Positions 35,085 to 43,388 of a DNA stretch of 64,000 nt are shown here, piece after piece. A program made the position numbers and the translations under genes. This stretch comes from JBMNEH01 sp050948665 (lineage in GTDB: Bacteria > Bacillota > Clostridia > Christensenellales > UMGS416), in contig JBMNEH010000001.1 of assembly GCA_050948665.1 (NCBI GenBank), positions 558,001 to 622,000 of the forward strand, written 5' to 3'. How positions within the stretch are numbered: position 1 is the stretch's first letter; every line of letters begins with the position of its first letter. The notes below the pieces were generated by a model. That model was not told the origin of the DNA and did not search any database. It worked only from the letters and a program-made list of their open reading frames with translations.

Positions 35085-36722
35085 ATGAGCATATACGAAC
35101 AGTATTGCAATGAGATCACCGGCGAAAACGGCAGGCTTCTGAAAATAACCCTGGATTATCCCGAGAACTTTAATTTCGGCTATGATGTCGTTGACAAGAT
35201 CGCAAATGAAACGCCGGATAAACGCGCTTTTGTGTGGTGCAACATTGAGGGCGAAGAACATTTCTTTTCCTTTGCGGATGTTAAAAAATACAGTAATAAA
35301 ATGGCGAACACCTTTCGCAACGCGGGCATCGGACACGGTGACCGGGTGATGTTGATTTTGAAGCGCCACTACGAGTACTGGTTTGCGGCAATCGCATTGC
35401 ATAAGCTGGGCGCTGTAATGGTGCCCGCCACACATATGCTGACGGTCAGCGATTTTGTCTATCGGCTGAATGCTTCAAAGGCAAAAGCCATCATTTGCAC
35501 CACCCAAAACGAAGTGCCCGCAAAGATCACCGCCGCGCTGCGGGAGGTTGAAACGACAGTGAAGCTCTGGTGCGTGCAGCAGGACGCCGAGGGGTTTGAA
35601 AACCTGACCGCCGCCATGGAAAGCATGAGTGAGGAATTCGGACGCATCCATACGCTGGCGACCGATCCGATGATGCTGTACTTTACTTCCGGAACCACAG
35701 GATATCCCAAAGGAGTGATCCACGAGCACAGTTATCCGCTGGCCCATATCGTAACGGCGAAATATTGGCACCGGGCGGAAGATAACGGGCTGCATTTCAC
35801 TGTGGCGGAAACCGGCTGGGCAAAAGCATCCTGGGGAATGATGTATGGACAGTGGATGATCGGCTGCGCCGTGATGGTATTTGATTTCGACAATTTTGAG
35901 CCGAAACAGTTGACAACTGTGATCAACCGCTATGGCGTGACCTCCTTCTGCGCCCCGCCCACCGTGTATCGCTATCTTGCGCGGAAAGGCATCCCCGAGA
36001 TGCCGACCCTCAAGCACGCCACGACCGCAGGGGAAATGCTGGCTCCCGAAGTGTTCCGCAAGTTTACGGAAAGCACGGGACTTCCGCTTTGTGAGGGTTA
36101 CGGGCAGACAGAAACCACCCTTTTGATCGCAAACTTTAAAGGCAGCCAGGCAGCGGAAGGCTCTATGGGAACACCTTCCCCCTTCTACAATATCGAACTC
36201 CGGGGAAAGAACGGTCAGCCGGTTGCTCCGGGGGAGGTGGGTGAGGTTGTCATCGTGCCTGATAAGGAAGGCAGACAAATCGGTGTGTTTACGGCATATC
36301 TTGACAATGAGGAACAATATCGTTATGTTTGGCGGGACGGCGTCTATCATACGGGCGATGCGGCATATAGGGATGAAAACGGCCGGTATTGGTTCCATGG
36401 GCGCTTTGATGACATCATCAAGACCGGCGGTTTCCGGGTAGGCCCCTATGAAGTGGAAAATGTGCTGATGGAGCACCGGACGGTTGTGGAGTGCAGTGTG
36501 ATCGGTGTTCCGGATATGCTGAGAGGACAGGCGATCAAAGCATTCGTTGTTCTTGCCGCAGGCTATGTTCCCTCCGCGAAACTTGAATTGGAAATCAAAA
36601 ACTACTGCAATAAGAAGCTTGCCGAATACAAGTGGATCCGGTCGATCGAGTTTGTAACCGAAATGCCCAAGACGATCAGCGGGAAGATTCAAAAAACCGT
36701 GCTTCGGGGACAAAGCGGGTGA
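35085..36722 (+). CDS. acyl-CoA synthetase, medium-chain/ACSM-like AMP-forming ligase
   Basis: A 545-residue ANL-superfamily ligase activating a carboxylic acid via an acyl-AMP. Motifs: A3 YFTSGTTGYPKGV (199-211), A5 EGYGQTET, A7 YHTGDAA, A8 GRFDDIIKTGGFRVGPYEVE and the A10 lysine in PKTISGKIQK. Overall similarity is to the medium-chain (ACSM) group, which takes medium-chain or aromatic acids; the substrate is not readable. AGGAG precedes ATG. It begins 2 bases after accA and so is co-transcribed with the fatty acid genes, an unusual addition. Confidence 0.93.
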   Translation: MSIYEQYCNEITGENGRLLKITLDYPENFNFGYDVVDKIANETPDKRAFVWCNIEGEEHFFSFADVKKYSNKMANTFRNAGIGHGDRVMLILKRHYEYWFAAIALHKLGAVMVPATHMLTVSDFVYRLNASKAKAIICTTQNEVPAKITAALREVETTVKLWCVQQDAEGFENLTAAMESMSEEFGRIHTLATDPMMLYFTSGTTGYPKGVIHEHSYPLAHIVTAKYWHRAEDNGLHFTVAETGWAKASWGMMYGQWMIGCAVMVFDFDNFEPKQLTTVINRYGVTSFCAPPTVYRYLARKGIPEMPTLKHATTAGEMLAPEVFRKFTESTGLPLCEGYGQTETTLLIANFKGSQAAEGSMGTPSPFYNIELRGKNGQPVAPGEVGEVVIVPDKEGRQIGVFTAYLDNEEQYRYVWRDGVYHTGDAAYRDENGRYWFHGRFDDIIKTGGFRVGPYEVENVLMEHRTVVECSVIGVPDMLRGQAIKAFVVLAAGYVPSAKLELEIKNYCNKKLAEYKWIRSIEFVTEMPKTISGKIQKTVLRGQSG

Positions 36723-36850
36723 GTTTTGCGCGATTTCATGCGGAGAAATCAAAAAAAATACCTGCAGCGGCTTTAAGTGCGGCCGCATCGTATGGGCGAT
36801 TTTTCAAATCAACGCAACTTCGTCATGTTTTTATGATATGATAATACGGT

Positions 36851-36891
36851 GGGATTATTCAGAATCCCGTTCGCAGAGGGAAAAACTCTGC
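36851..36891 (+). promoter_or_regulatory. two tandem hairpins in the leader of the PAS regulator
   Basis: GGGATT-ATTCAG-AATCCC (36851-36868) is followed by GCAGAG-N7-CTCTGC (36873-36891), ending four bases before the AAGGAG ribosome binding site. Both stems are perfect. They could control translation or processing of the regulator message. The 36723-36850 stretch before them contains the palindrome TGCGGCCGCA and an ATCG-CGAT mini-hairpin with TTTTT that may weakly end the operon. Confidence 0.5.
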
Positions 36892-36904
36892 AAAAGGAGA
36901 TGCT

Positions 36905-38905
36905 ATGAACAAACTCTACAATATGGAGGAGATATTTCGTCATCAGATTTGCGGCTTTCATCAGTATGTTTTAACAAGCCCGATCCATCTGCGCTACGTG
37001 AGTCAAAACTTGTGTGATTTGCTGGGTGTTCGGGAGGATGCGTTGTTGCATGACGAAAAAGACCTTTATATGCAATGGATCCATCCGGCCGACCGTGAGA
37101 AGTATTCCGATTTCATACATCAAACAGCGCTGAAAGAACAAACGCTTACCGGGGAGTACCGTCTTGTGAAAAAGGACGGCACGATCCTCTATATAAGGGA
37201 TACGGTCACATCCAAAAGGCTGGTGGACGGTACTCTTGTGGGATCATCGGTTTTGTCGGATATTACGGACATTAAAAACGAAAACAACAATCTGCAGTTT
37301 TTGAATGAAACCATACCCTGCGGATTTTTAAAATATACCTGTGAAAAACAACCGAGGATCACCTATATCAATCCGAAGATGATCGAGATCCTGCGATTTC
37401 CCGAGGCGAAAGAAGGAGAGATGGACTATCTGGAAATGTATAAAGGTAATATTTTCCTGATGGTTCCGATGGAAGAACGCCGCAGATTTTCCAAATATCT
37501 CAACCGGGTTTATTCCGCGGACGCTCCCATTGCCGGGGACATGACGCTGCTTCGTTGCGACGGCACCCGCGCCAGGGTGTTCGGCTGGGTCACCAAGTGT
37601 GTCAACGAACAGGGCGAAGCGGAATTCCAAAGCGTTTGCATGGATGTCACAGACCGGTATCAGGCAAGAAAAACAACCGAAAACAGACGTTATCTGAAAG
37701 CCCTTTCGGATGTTTACGACAAGGTGTTTGAGTTCGATCTGGACGCTAATACCGTGAAGTGCCTGCACTGCAGCGAGGCATCCTATTTTAAGCGCTTCGA
37801 GAATATCGCAATGCAAATCGAGGACGCGCTGGAAAGGTGGCTGATCACCTCGGTCGCTCCGGAGCATCAGGAGGATATTCGCCGGTTCTTCATGGATTTC
37901 TGCCAGAAAAGCTCCCACGATGAGGACGGGAAGCCGCCGCAGATTACCTATAAAGCCCGTGCCACTGATGACAGTATCAAGCAATACACAGGAATATTCA
38001 TTAAAATCGATGACTCCGTGAGCTTTTACTGCTGCCGTGAAATGAAGGACGCGGATGATTCCGTGTCCTTGAAATTGGAAAACGTGCATTTAAAGGAAAA
38101 AATGCGTGATTTAGTGATGCAGTTTTCCGATGGAATCGCGGCCTTTGAGGTATCGGCGGAGGGGTTGGTAAAGCCGCTGTATGCGAGCGAGAATGTAAGC
38201 GAGTTCTTTGGCTACACCCAGGAAGAGTGGCTTCCGCTGACGGAATCCTTTACGCCGTTGAAAAGCTTTGTAGCCTACAGTGAAGCCACCTACGAGGATT
38301 TCGCGGACCTTCTGCGAACGGGCGAGGCGGAGTTCACATATTTTGATTATAAATCCGAAACTGAACGAAAAATAAAGGCGATTTGCTCTGAAAAGGAGCC
38401 GAACTATAATGCCTCGCGTTACGTGATGCTGTATGCCGTAGAGGGAAAGGAGCCGGACAATAAGCAAAACCTGCCGGAAAACCGCACAGTTTTTATCCGT
38501 ACGTTCGGATACTTCGATGTGTTTATCGGCGACGACCCGATCGCGTTCCGCAACAAAAAATCCAAGGAGCTTCTGGCCTTGCTGGTTGACCGCAGAGGCG
38601 GATATGTTACTTCAGAAGAGGCTATCAGCTTTTTATGGGAGGACGAACCGGTCAGCACGCTGACTCTTTCCAGATATCGCAAGGTCGCTCTCCGCCTGAA
38701 AAGCACATTGGAGGAATACGGGATCCCGGATATCATTGAAACAGTGGACGGAAAGCGCCGCATTGTGACAAACAAGGTCGAGTGTGATTTGTATCAGTAT
38801 CTTTCCGGTAAAGAGGAATACGCGCAGCTTTTCAAGGGGAGTTACCTGACGAATTACAGCCTAGGTGAAACGACTCTGGGTGAATTGATCAGCAACTTGA
38901 AATGA
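36905..38905 (+). CDS. multi-PAS sensor protein with C-terminal winged-helix DNA-binding domain
   Basis: A 666-residue one-component regulator. Several PAS-like modules occupy residues 1-510: the first two look best (WIHPADREKYSDF and YRLVKKDGT, then LRCDGTRARVFGW), and a later one has GYTQEEWL. The last about 145 residues form an OmpR/SARP-like winged helix, with FGYFDVFIGD, FRNKKSKELLALL and LSRYRKVALRLKSTL. There is no transmembrane helix and no kinase domain, so it should sense a soluble ligand. It lies directly after the acyl-CoA synthetase and 7 bases before a thioesterase. Its DNA is more AT-rich than the window average. Confidence 0.82.
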   Translation: MNKLYNMEEIFRHQICGFHQYVLTSPIHLRYVSQNLCDLLGVREDALLHDEKDLYMQWIHPADREKYSDFIHQTALKEQTLTGEYRLVKKDGTILYIRDTVTSKRLVDGTLVGSSVLSDITDIKNENNNLQFLNETIPCGFLKYTCEKQPRITYINPKMIEILRFPEAKEGEMDYLEMYKGNIFLMVPMEERRRFSKYLNRVYSADAPIAGDMTLLRCDGTRARVFGWVTKCVNEQGEAEFQSVCMDVTDRYQARKTTENRRYLKALSDVYDKVFEFDLDANTVKCLHCSEASYFKRFENIAMQIEDALERWLITSVAPEHQEDIRRFFMDFCQKSSHDEDGKPPQITYKARATDDSIKQYTGIFIKIDDSVSFYCCREMKDADDSVSLKLENVHLKEKMRDLVMQFSDGIAAFEVSAEGLVKPLYASENVSEFFGYTQEEWLPLTESFTPLKSFVAYSEATYEDFADLLRTGEAEFTYFDYKSETERKIKAICSEKEPNYNASRYVMLYAVEGKEPDNKQNLPENRTVFIRTFGYFDVFIGDDPIAFRNKKSKELLALLVDRRGGYVTSEEAISFLWEDEPVSTLTLSRYRKVALRLKSTLEEYGIPDIIETVDGKRRIVTNKVECDLYQYLSGKEEYAQLFKGSYLTNYSLGETTLGELISNLK

Positions 38906-38912
38906 GGGGGAC

Positions 38913-39305
38913 ATGTGCAAATATATCCATAAGGTCCATTATTATGAGACCGACAAAATGGGGATAACCCATCATTCAAACTATATCCGGTTTATGGAAG
39001 AAGCCAGACTGTATTTTTTGGCCGAGATTGGTTATCCGATGACAAAGCTGGAAAGCGCGGGGATCGTCTCACCGGTGGTTTCGGTCCAATGCGAATACAG
39101 GCATACAACCACCTATGACGATGAAATCGAAATCGAGGTGCGTGTGACCGGATATACCGGGGTAAGACTGACGCTTGCATATCAAATGAAGGATAAAGCG
39201 AAGGACGTATTGGTGGCGACCGCAGCATCCGTACACTGCTTTATCGATCGGGAAGGGAAGCCGATACCGGTAAAAAACAGCTTCCCGCTCTTGACACGAT
39301 TTTGA
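38913..39305 (+). CDS. hotdog-fold acyl-CoA thioesterase (YbgC/FadM-like)
   Basis: A 130-residue hotdog thioesterase. The N-terminal signature YYETDKMGITHHSNYIRFMEEAR has the catalytic Asp and the His-Ser-Asn-Tyr stretch of the 4-hydroxybenzoyl-CoA thioesterase/YbgC group. Starting 7 bases after the PAS regulator, it should share its transcript. With the ligase upstream it could set acyl-CoA pool levels; the substrate is unknown. Confidence 0.9.
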   Translation: MCKYIHKVHYYETDKMGITHHSNYIRFMEEARLYFLAEIGYPMTKLESAGIVSPVVSVQCEYRHTTTYDDEIEIEVRVTGYTGVRLTLAYQMKDKAKDVLVATAASVHCFIDREGKPIPVKNSFPLLTRF

Positions 39306-39379
39306 AAAACCAGTGTTCCCCCGCATGCAAATAACAAAACGGACTGTATTATACAGGAGGGCAGAAAGGAATCCGCATA

Positions 39380-40102
39380 ATGGGCATTACTACAATTTTA
39401 TTTGATTTGGACGGAACGCTTCTGCCGATGGATCTGGATATCTTTGTCAACACCTATATGAAAGGATTGGCAAAGGCCGTCATGCCCGCGGGATACGAGC
39501 CGAACGCTTTTATCAAAGCGGTCATCGCCGGAACCTACGCCATGGTCGAAAATGACGGACACGGGACCAATGAGGAAGTGTTTTGGGAAACCATGGAAAA
39601 CATTTACGGCAGCAAGGCCAAAGAAGATATGCATATCTATGACGCATTTTATCGGACAGACTTTCAAAAAGTCAGGGATGTTTGCGGATATGAGCCCAAA
39701 GTCAAGGATTTGATCAAGAAACTGCAGCAAAAAAAATATCGCGTTGTACTGGCAACCAATCCGTTATTCCCGGCGATCGCCACCGAAAGCCGGATCCGAT
39801 GGGCCGGGCTTGAGCCGGGCGACTTTGAGATCTACACAACGTATGAGGATTACCACTATTGTAAACCCAACCTCAATTACTTTAAGGAGCTTCTTGAAAA
39901 CCTGCAAGCCGCTCCGGAAGAATGCCTGATGGTCGGGAACGATGTACAGGAAGATATGGTCGCCGGCCAACTTGGAATGAAGGTTTTTCTTCTGACGGAC
40001 TGCCTAATCAACAAGGATGACGCTGATATATCGGTGTATCCCCACGGAAATTATGAAGAATTGGACGCCTTTATAGACGGTTTGCGCGATATAAGAGAAT
40101 AG
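39380..40102 (+). CDS. HAD-family hydrolase
   Basis: A 240-residue HAD phosphatase with the nucleophile motif FDLDGTLLP (about 8-16), motif II VVLATNP (about 117-123), a motif III lysine in YHYCKPNLNYF, and motif IV GNDVQEDM. A helical cap lies between motifs I and II. The substrate is unknown. It follows the thioesterase by 74 bases on the same strand. Confidence 0.88.
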   Translation: MGITTILFDLDGTLLPMDLDIFVNTYMKGLAKAVMPAGYEPNAFIKAVIAGTYAMVENDGHGTNEEVFWETMENIYGSKAKEDMHIYDAFYRTDFQKVRDVCGYEPKVKDLIKKLQQKKYRVVLATNPLFPAIATESRIRWAGLEPGDFEIYTTYEDYHYCKPNLNYFKELLENLQAAPEECLMVGNDVQEDMVAGQLGMKVFLLTDCLINKDDADISVYPHGNYEELDAFIDGLRDIRE

Positions 40103-40180
40103 AACCGGCCGCTAACGGTTATAGAAATCCTTAAAAAGAAATCGGGGCCGCTTGAAGAAAAGAAAAAAACGGTATAAAAA

Positions 40181-40214
40181 GACTCCTCACCGCCATTACC
40201 GTCGGTGAGGGGTC
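40181..40214. terminator. bidirectional terminator between HAD and thiN genes
   Basis: Arms GACTCCTCACCG and CGGTGAGGGGTC around a 10-base loop. Minus-strand reading continues TTTTTATACC, fitting the end of thiN. Plus-strand reading continues TTCTG after the HAD gene. Confidence 0.82.
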
Positions 40215-40219
40215 TTCTG

Positions 40220-40852
40220 TCAATTGTCCTCCATGATCTTTATCAAAAGCAGTTTCCCGTATTGTACGGAAACCATCGCCTTTTCCCCGGGCAGCACCTC
40301 ATTGCTTATGCCGTACTGATATTCGCTGCAAATTTCCGCATCCTTCAACGGATACTTTGCCCCCGTAACGGTGACGCCCCCGGCGCGGCCGGCGATGCTC
40401 AAAAGGGAGAAGAAAGCATAGCGGCCGCTGATCGAAACCGGATCGGATGAAACGATCTCCATTTCGGAGTAATCATCGATCACACATCCTCTCTTTCCCA
40501 ATCTATCGAGATAGAGCAGAACGGACACATTTCCGATGGTGTGATCGAGCCTTCCGCCGACAACGCCGATCAGCAAAAAATCGTCAAAACCTCTTTCGAG
40601 CGCTTTCCTGACGGCAAACATGGTATCGGTATCATCCTTTTCGCGGGGAAGAACGATGGTTTCCGCATCAAGACGGGGGTTTTCATGGGAATCAAAATCG
40701 CCGACGATCAAGCCCGGTTTCACCTGCAAACGCTCCAAATGTTTTAAACCGCTGTCACAGAATATGACGTAGTCATCTGCTGACAGCTTTTCGCGTATAA
40801 AGGCATAATTGCTGATTTCAGCACCGCCTACGATTACACAACGTTCCATCAT
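40220..40852 (-). CDS. thiN: thiamine pyrophosphokinase
   Basis: A 210-residue enzyme making thiamine diphosphate from thiamine and ATP, the cofactor used by the transketolase in this window. Motifs: FCDSGLKHL (about 36-44), GDFDSHENP, EKDDTDTMFAV and GGRLDHTIGN. The start is uncertain, because no strong ribosome binding site precedes any of three nearby ATGs (40867, 40852, 40849). No other thi gene or TPP riboswitch is nearby. Confidence 0.9.
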   Translation of the reverse strand: MMERCVIVGGAEISNYAFIREKLSADDYVIFCDSGLKHLERLQVKPGLIVGDFDSHENPRLDAETIVLPREKDDTDTMFAVRKALERGFDDFLLIGVVGGRLDHTIGNVSVLLYLDRLGKRGCVIDDYSEMEIVSSDPVSISGRYAFFSLLSIAGRAGGVTVTGAKYPLKDAEICSEYQYGISNEVLPGEKAMVSVQYGKLLLIKIMEDN

Positions 40853-41038
40853 TCTCACACCGTCCATGATACTTCTTCGGGCTGCAGTACAGTATTATTA
40901 CTATTATACATCAACCATGGTTTTTAATACCGTAAATTTTAATGAGCCCTTCGCCGGCTGCCTTTGGCGGCATCAGTATTTTCCGGAAACGACAGGGCAG
41001 GTTCGCGCCGAAGACGGCACCGGCGCCGGTGAAAGAAA

Positions 41039-41070
41039 ATCGGCATGGCCGGGCGCCGGACCATGCCGAT
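41039..41070 (-). terminator. terminator after the GH39 gene
   Basis: Arms ATCGGCATGG and CCATGCCGAT with a GC-rich 12-base loop. Minus-strand reading continues TTTCTTTC. The rest of 40853-41129 holds only a possible -10 (TATAAT, 40908-40903 minus) for thiN. Confidence 0.85.
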
Positions 41071-41129
41071 ATTTGCCGGATGAATCAGTTCCGGGGCACA
41101 TTCTCAAATGATACTTTGCGTTGTTTTGC

Positions 41130-42431
41130 TCATTCCTCAAATGTGACCACAGCAATATGGTTGGCGGGGAGAGCGAAGACTTCCGCCGGGCCGACCTGAG
41201 CAGAGGTTTCCTCACCGCCGTAAACCTCTACATTTGCCGCAACCCTGGGCAGCCGTATCTCCCTGTCCTCATTGTCCTCCTTGTCGGGGTGATAGTTTGA
41301 GAGCATCAGCAGAGTCGTGCCGTCCTTTTCGGCCGCCAGGGCGTAGATGCGAGGATCATCGGCGGAGGCGGGACAGCAGGCACCCATTTGATACAGCTTA
41401 TTAAAGGCAAGGAAGGATTGGAAGGCAGGTTTTGTTTTGACAGTCATGCCCATGCCGTGCTCGCCGGAGGAGAGAGGCTCAAACAAATAGTTCCAGGCGT
41501 ACCGCATCACCATCTGGGCATCATAAAAGGCAGCGATGTCGGTGGAGGTGTTCTGGAGGGTGATCATGCAGGCGGCAATAAAGGCCATGCCCCGGAGCGT
41601 GCGCTGCTCTTCATAGGTACCTTCGATGTCGCTCCAGGAGCGGACGAAATTCCATTCGTCCAGTATGGACAGGGCGTTCGTGTAGCCATACCGGTCCATC
41701 CATTCCCGGGCCATTGCGGCTTCCTTTGCCAGGTCGGCGGGATCGTAACAATACCTGTGCCAGGAGAAGAAATCCAACTCAGCCCGGGGCTCCCGGGTCA
41801 GGGTGTCAAATATGGATTGGAGCCACTCGGTGTTCAGCATGGAGCAGAGAGCGGGGCCGCCGATTTTGAGGTGGGGGAAACACTTTTTCAGATGGATGAG
41901 CACCGTGCGGAAGAACTCACAGAAGGCCTGCTTTTCACCGTACCAGCACATCGGCAGTTCCGGTTCGTTCCAGATCTCCCAATACTCGATACCCATATGG
42001 TAGCCGTCCGCCCAGCCCTCGTTGTAGTGACGGATGATATGCTCGGCAATACGGGCCCATTTTTCCGGATCCTGCGGGGGAATGACGTGGCGTTTGATCG
42101 GCTGATGCTCGATGGAGGCGCCCAGGCGGTAGATGATCTTCGCCCCGGAATTCTGTATGGCCTTCAGATAGGCGTCCGTCAGGGTGAAATTATAATTGGC
42201 GGGGTCGTTCTCATCGGCGTGGAAAAGGGGGAACAGACAATGCAGGTCGACGAACTCTCCGCTGCCGTAGGGGTATTCCGTATCATGCAGGCGGGAGAAG
42301 GGGATGCCGGCCTCCTTGAATTGGGGCGTGGCATCGATCAACATAAGCTCTGTCAGCGGGCCGTTGTTCACCCCGTGCATGGGCTTGATCACCCCGGCGC
42401 GCTTTCCAAAGTCTATCCGAATGTTTACCAT
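41130..42431 (-). CDS. GH39-like glycoside hydrolase (beta-xylosidase family)
   Basis: A 433-residue TIM-barrel hydrolase of GH39 type, a family of beta-xylosidases and related enzymes. The acid/base is Glu156 in YWEIWNEPE and the likely nucleophile Glu259 in ILDEWNF. A short C-terminal beta domain follows the barrel. No signal peptide is present. AAGGAGCTTATT precedes ATG. It is at the end of a minus-strand run with a sugar isomerase-like TIM barrel and FucI. The 171-base gap before it holds no clear gene. Confidence 0.85.
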   Translation of the reverse strand: MVNIRIDFGKRAGVIKPMHGVNNGPLTELMLIDATPQFKEAGIPFSRLHDTEYPYGSGEFVDLHCLFPLFHADENDPANYNFTLTDAYLKAIQNSGAKIIYRLGASIEHQPIKRHVIPPQDPEKWARIAEHIIRHYNEGWADGYHMGIEYWEIWNEPELPMCWYGEKQAFCEFFRTVLIHLKKCFPHLKIGGPALCSMLNTEWLQSIFDTLTREPRAELDFFSWHRYCYDPADLAKEAAMAREWMDRYGYTNALSILDEWNFVRSWSDIEGTYEEQRTLRGMAFIAACMITLQNTSTDIAAFYDAQMVMRYAWNYLFEPLSSGEHGMGMTVKTKPAFQSFLAFNKLYQMGACCPASADDPRIYALAAEKDGTTLLMLSNYHPDKEDNEDREIRLPRVAANVEVYGGEETSAQVGPAEVFALPANHIAVVTFEE

Positions 42432-42602
42432 AATAAGCTCCTTTCAATCCGGTATTCGGGGAGGCTTTCCGGCGAATGCTTCATAGTGAAATACTAATGT
42501 CTTCCCGTGTGAAAGCGAAAGGGGCCGAAACGCATCAAATATGTTCCGCGGCTGCCCGGATACCGGAAACACCGGACGCGGGCCGGCCGGGAATTTTCCT
42601 CA

Positions 42603-43379
42603 TCAGACTTCGTCCAAATCCCGCAGGCAGCGCAGGGAGTCCGCAAGGACCTCTTCCGGGTGGGGGACGGAGGCTTCAATGCTGATTCCGCCGCTGTAGC
42701 TGATGGCATGCAACGCATGGAAAAAGGGGAGATAATCATAGCTGTCCCCCGCAAGAGGCGCGGTGCGGCCGGCAGGGTTGGCAATGTGGCAGTGCCGCAG
42801 GACGCTGCCAGCGCGAAGGATGGAAGAAAAATCCTCCCGCTCCTCCGCCATGTGGAAAAGATCCGCCAGCACCGCGAGACCCTCCGGCTCTCCGGCAAGA
42901 CGGTAGATCCCGAGAGCTTCGTCCACCGAGCGGATGATATTGCATTCCGCTTTCCGCAGCGGCTCGATCACTACCGTGATTCCTTGCTCCGCCGCAAGGG
43001 CCGCGACCAGCCGGGCAAAGGAGGCGATCTGGTTGTTGGCCTCCTCAATGGAAAAGCCCTCCGGCACTCTTCGGGCGCCGCCGCTGCCGAAGACGACATG
43101 CTTCACCCCAAGGGCGGCGGCTCTCTTCAACCCCTCCTCCACAAAGGGGAGGGGAGTATCGTGGTCGGCCTCAGGGCCGGTGAGACGGTACCGCGCGGGA
43201 ATAAAACCGTTCATCGCCTCCACCCGGAGGGGGAAAGACTCCACGGTTTTTTGAAGCGCTTGAAAATCCTCTTCCGGCATATCGGCGATTTGGGAAAAAT
43301 TGAATTCCAGATAATCACACCCCGCCGCGGCGGCAATGAGGAGATTTTCCGGGCCGGTGCAGAATCCGAATCGTATCAT
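42603..43379 (-). CDS. sugar phosphate isomerase/epimerase-like TIM-barrel protein
   Basis: A 258-residue AP-endonuclease-2-like TIM barrel (xylose isomerase-like superfamily), with metal-ligand candidates in VVIEPLRKAE (Glu), DLFHMAEE (Asp/His), HCHIANPAG (His) and GISIEASVP (Glu). Members isomerise or epimerise sugars, hydroxypyruvate or inosose. Nine bases separate it from the fucose isomerase-like gene, so the pair probably serves one sugar pathway. Confidence 0.83.
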   Translation of the reverse strand: MIRFGFCTGPENLLIAAAAGCDYLEFNFSQIADMPEEDFQALQKTVESFPLRVEAMNGFIPARYRLTGPEADHDTPLPFVEEGLKRAAALGVKHVVFGSGGARRVPEGFSIEEANNQIASFARLVAALAAEQGITVVIEPLRKAECNIIRSVDEALGIYRLAGEPEGLAVLADLFHMAEEREDFSSILRAGSVLRHCHIANPAGRTAPLAGDSYDYLPFFHALHAISYSGGISIEASVPHPEEVLADSLRCLRDLDEV

Positions 43380-43388
43380 GATTGCTCC

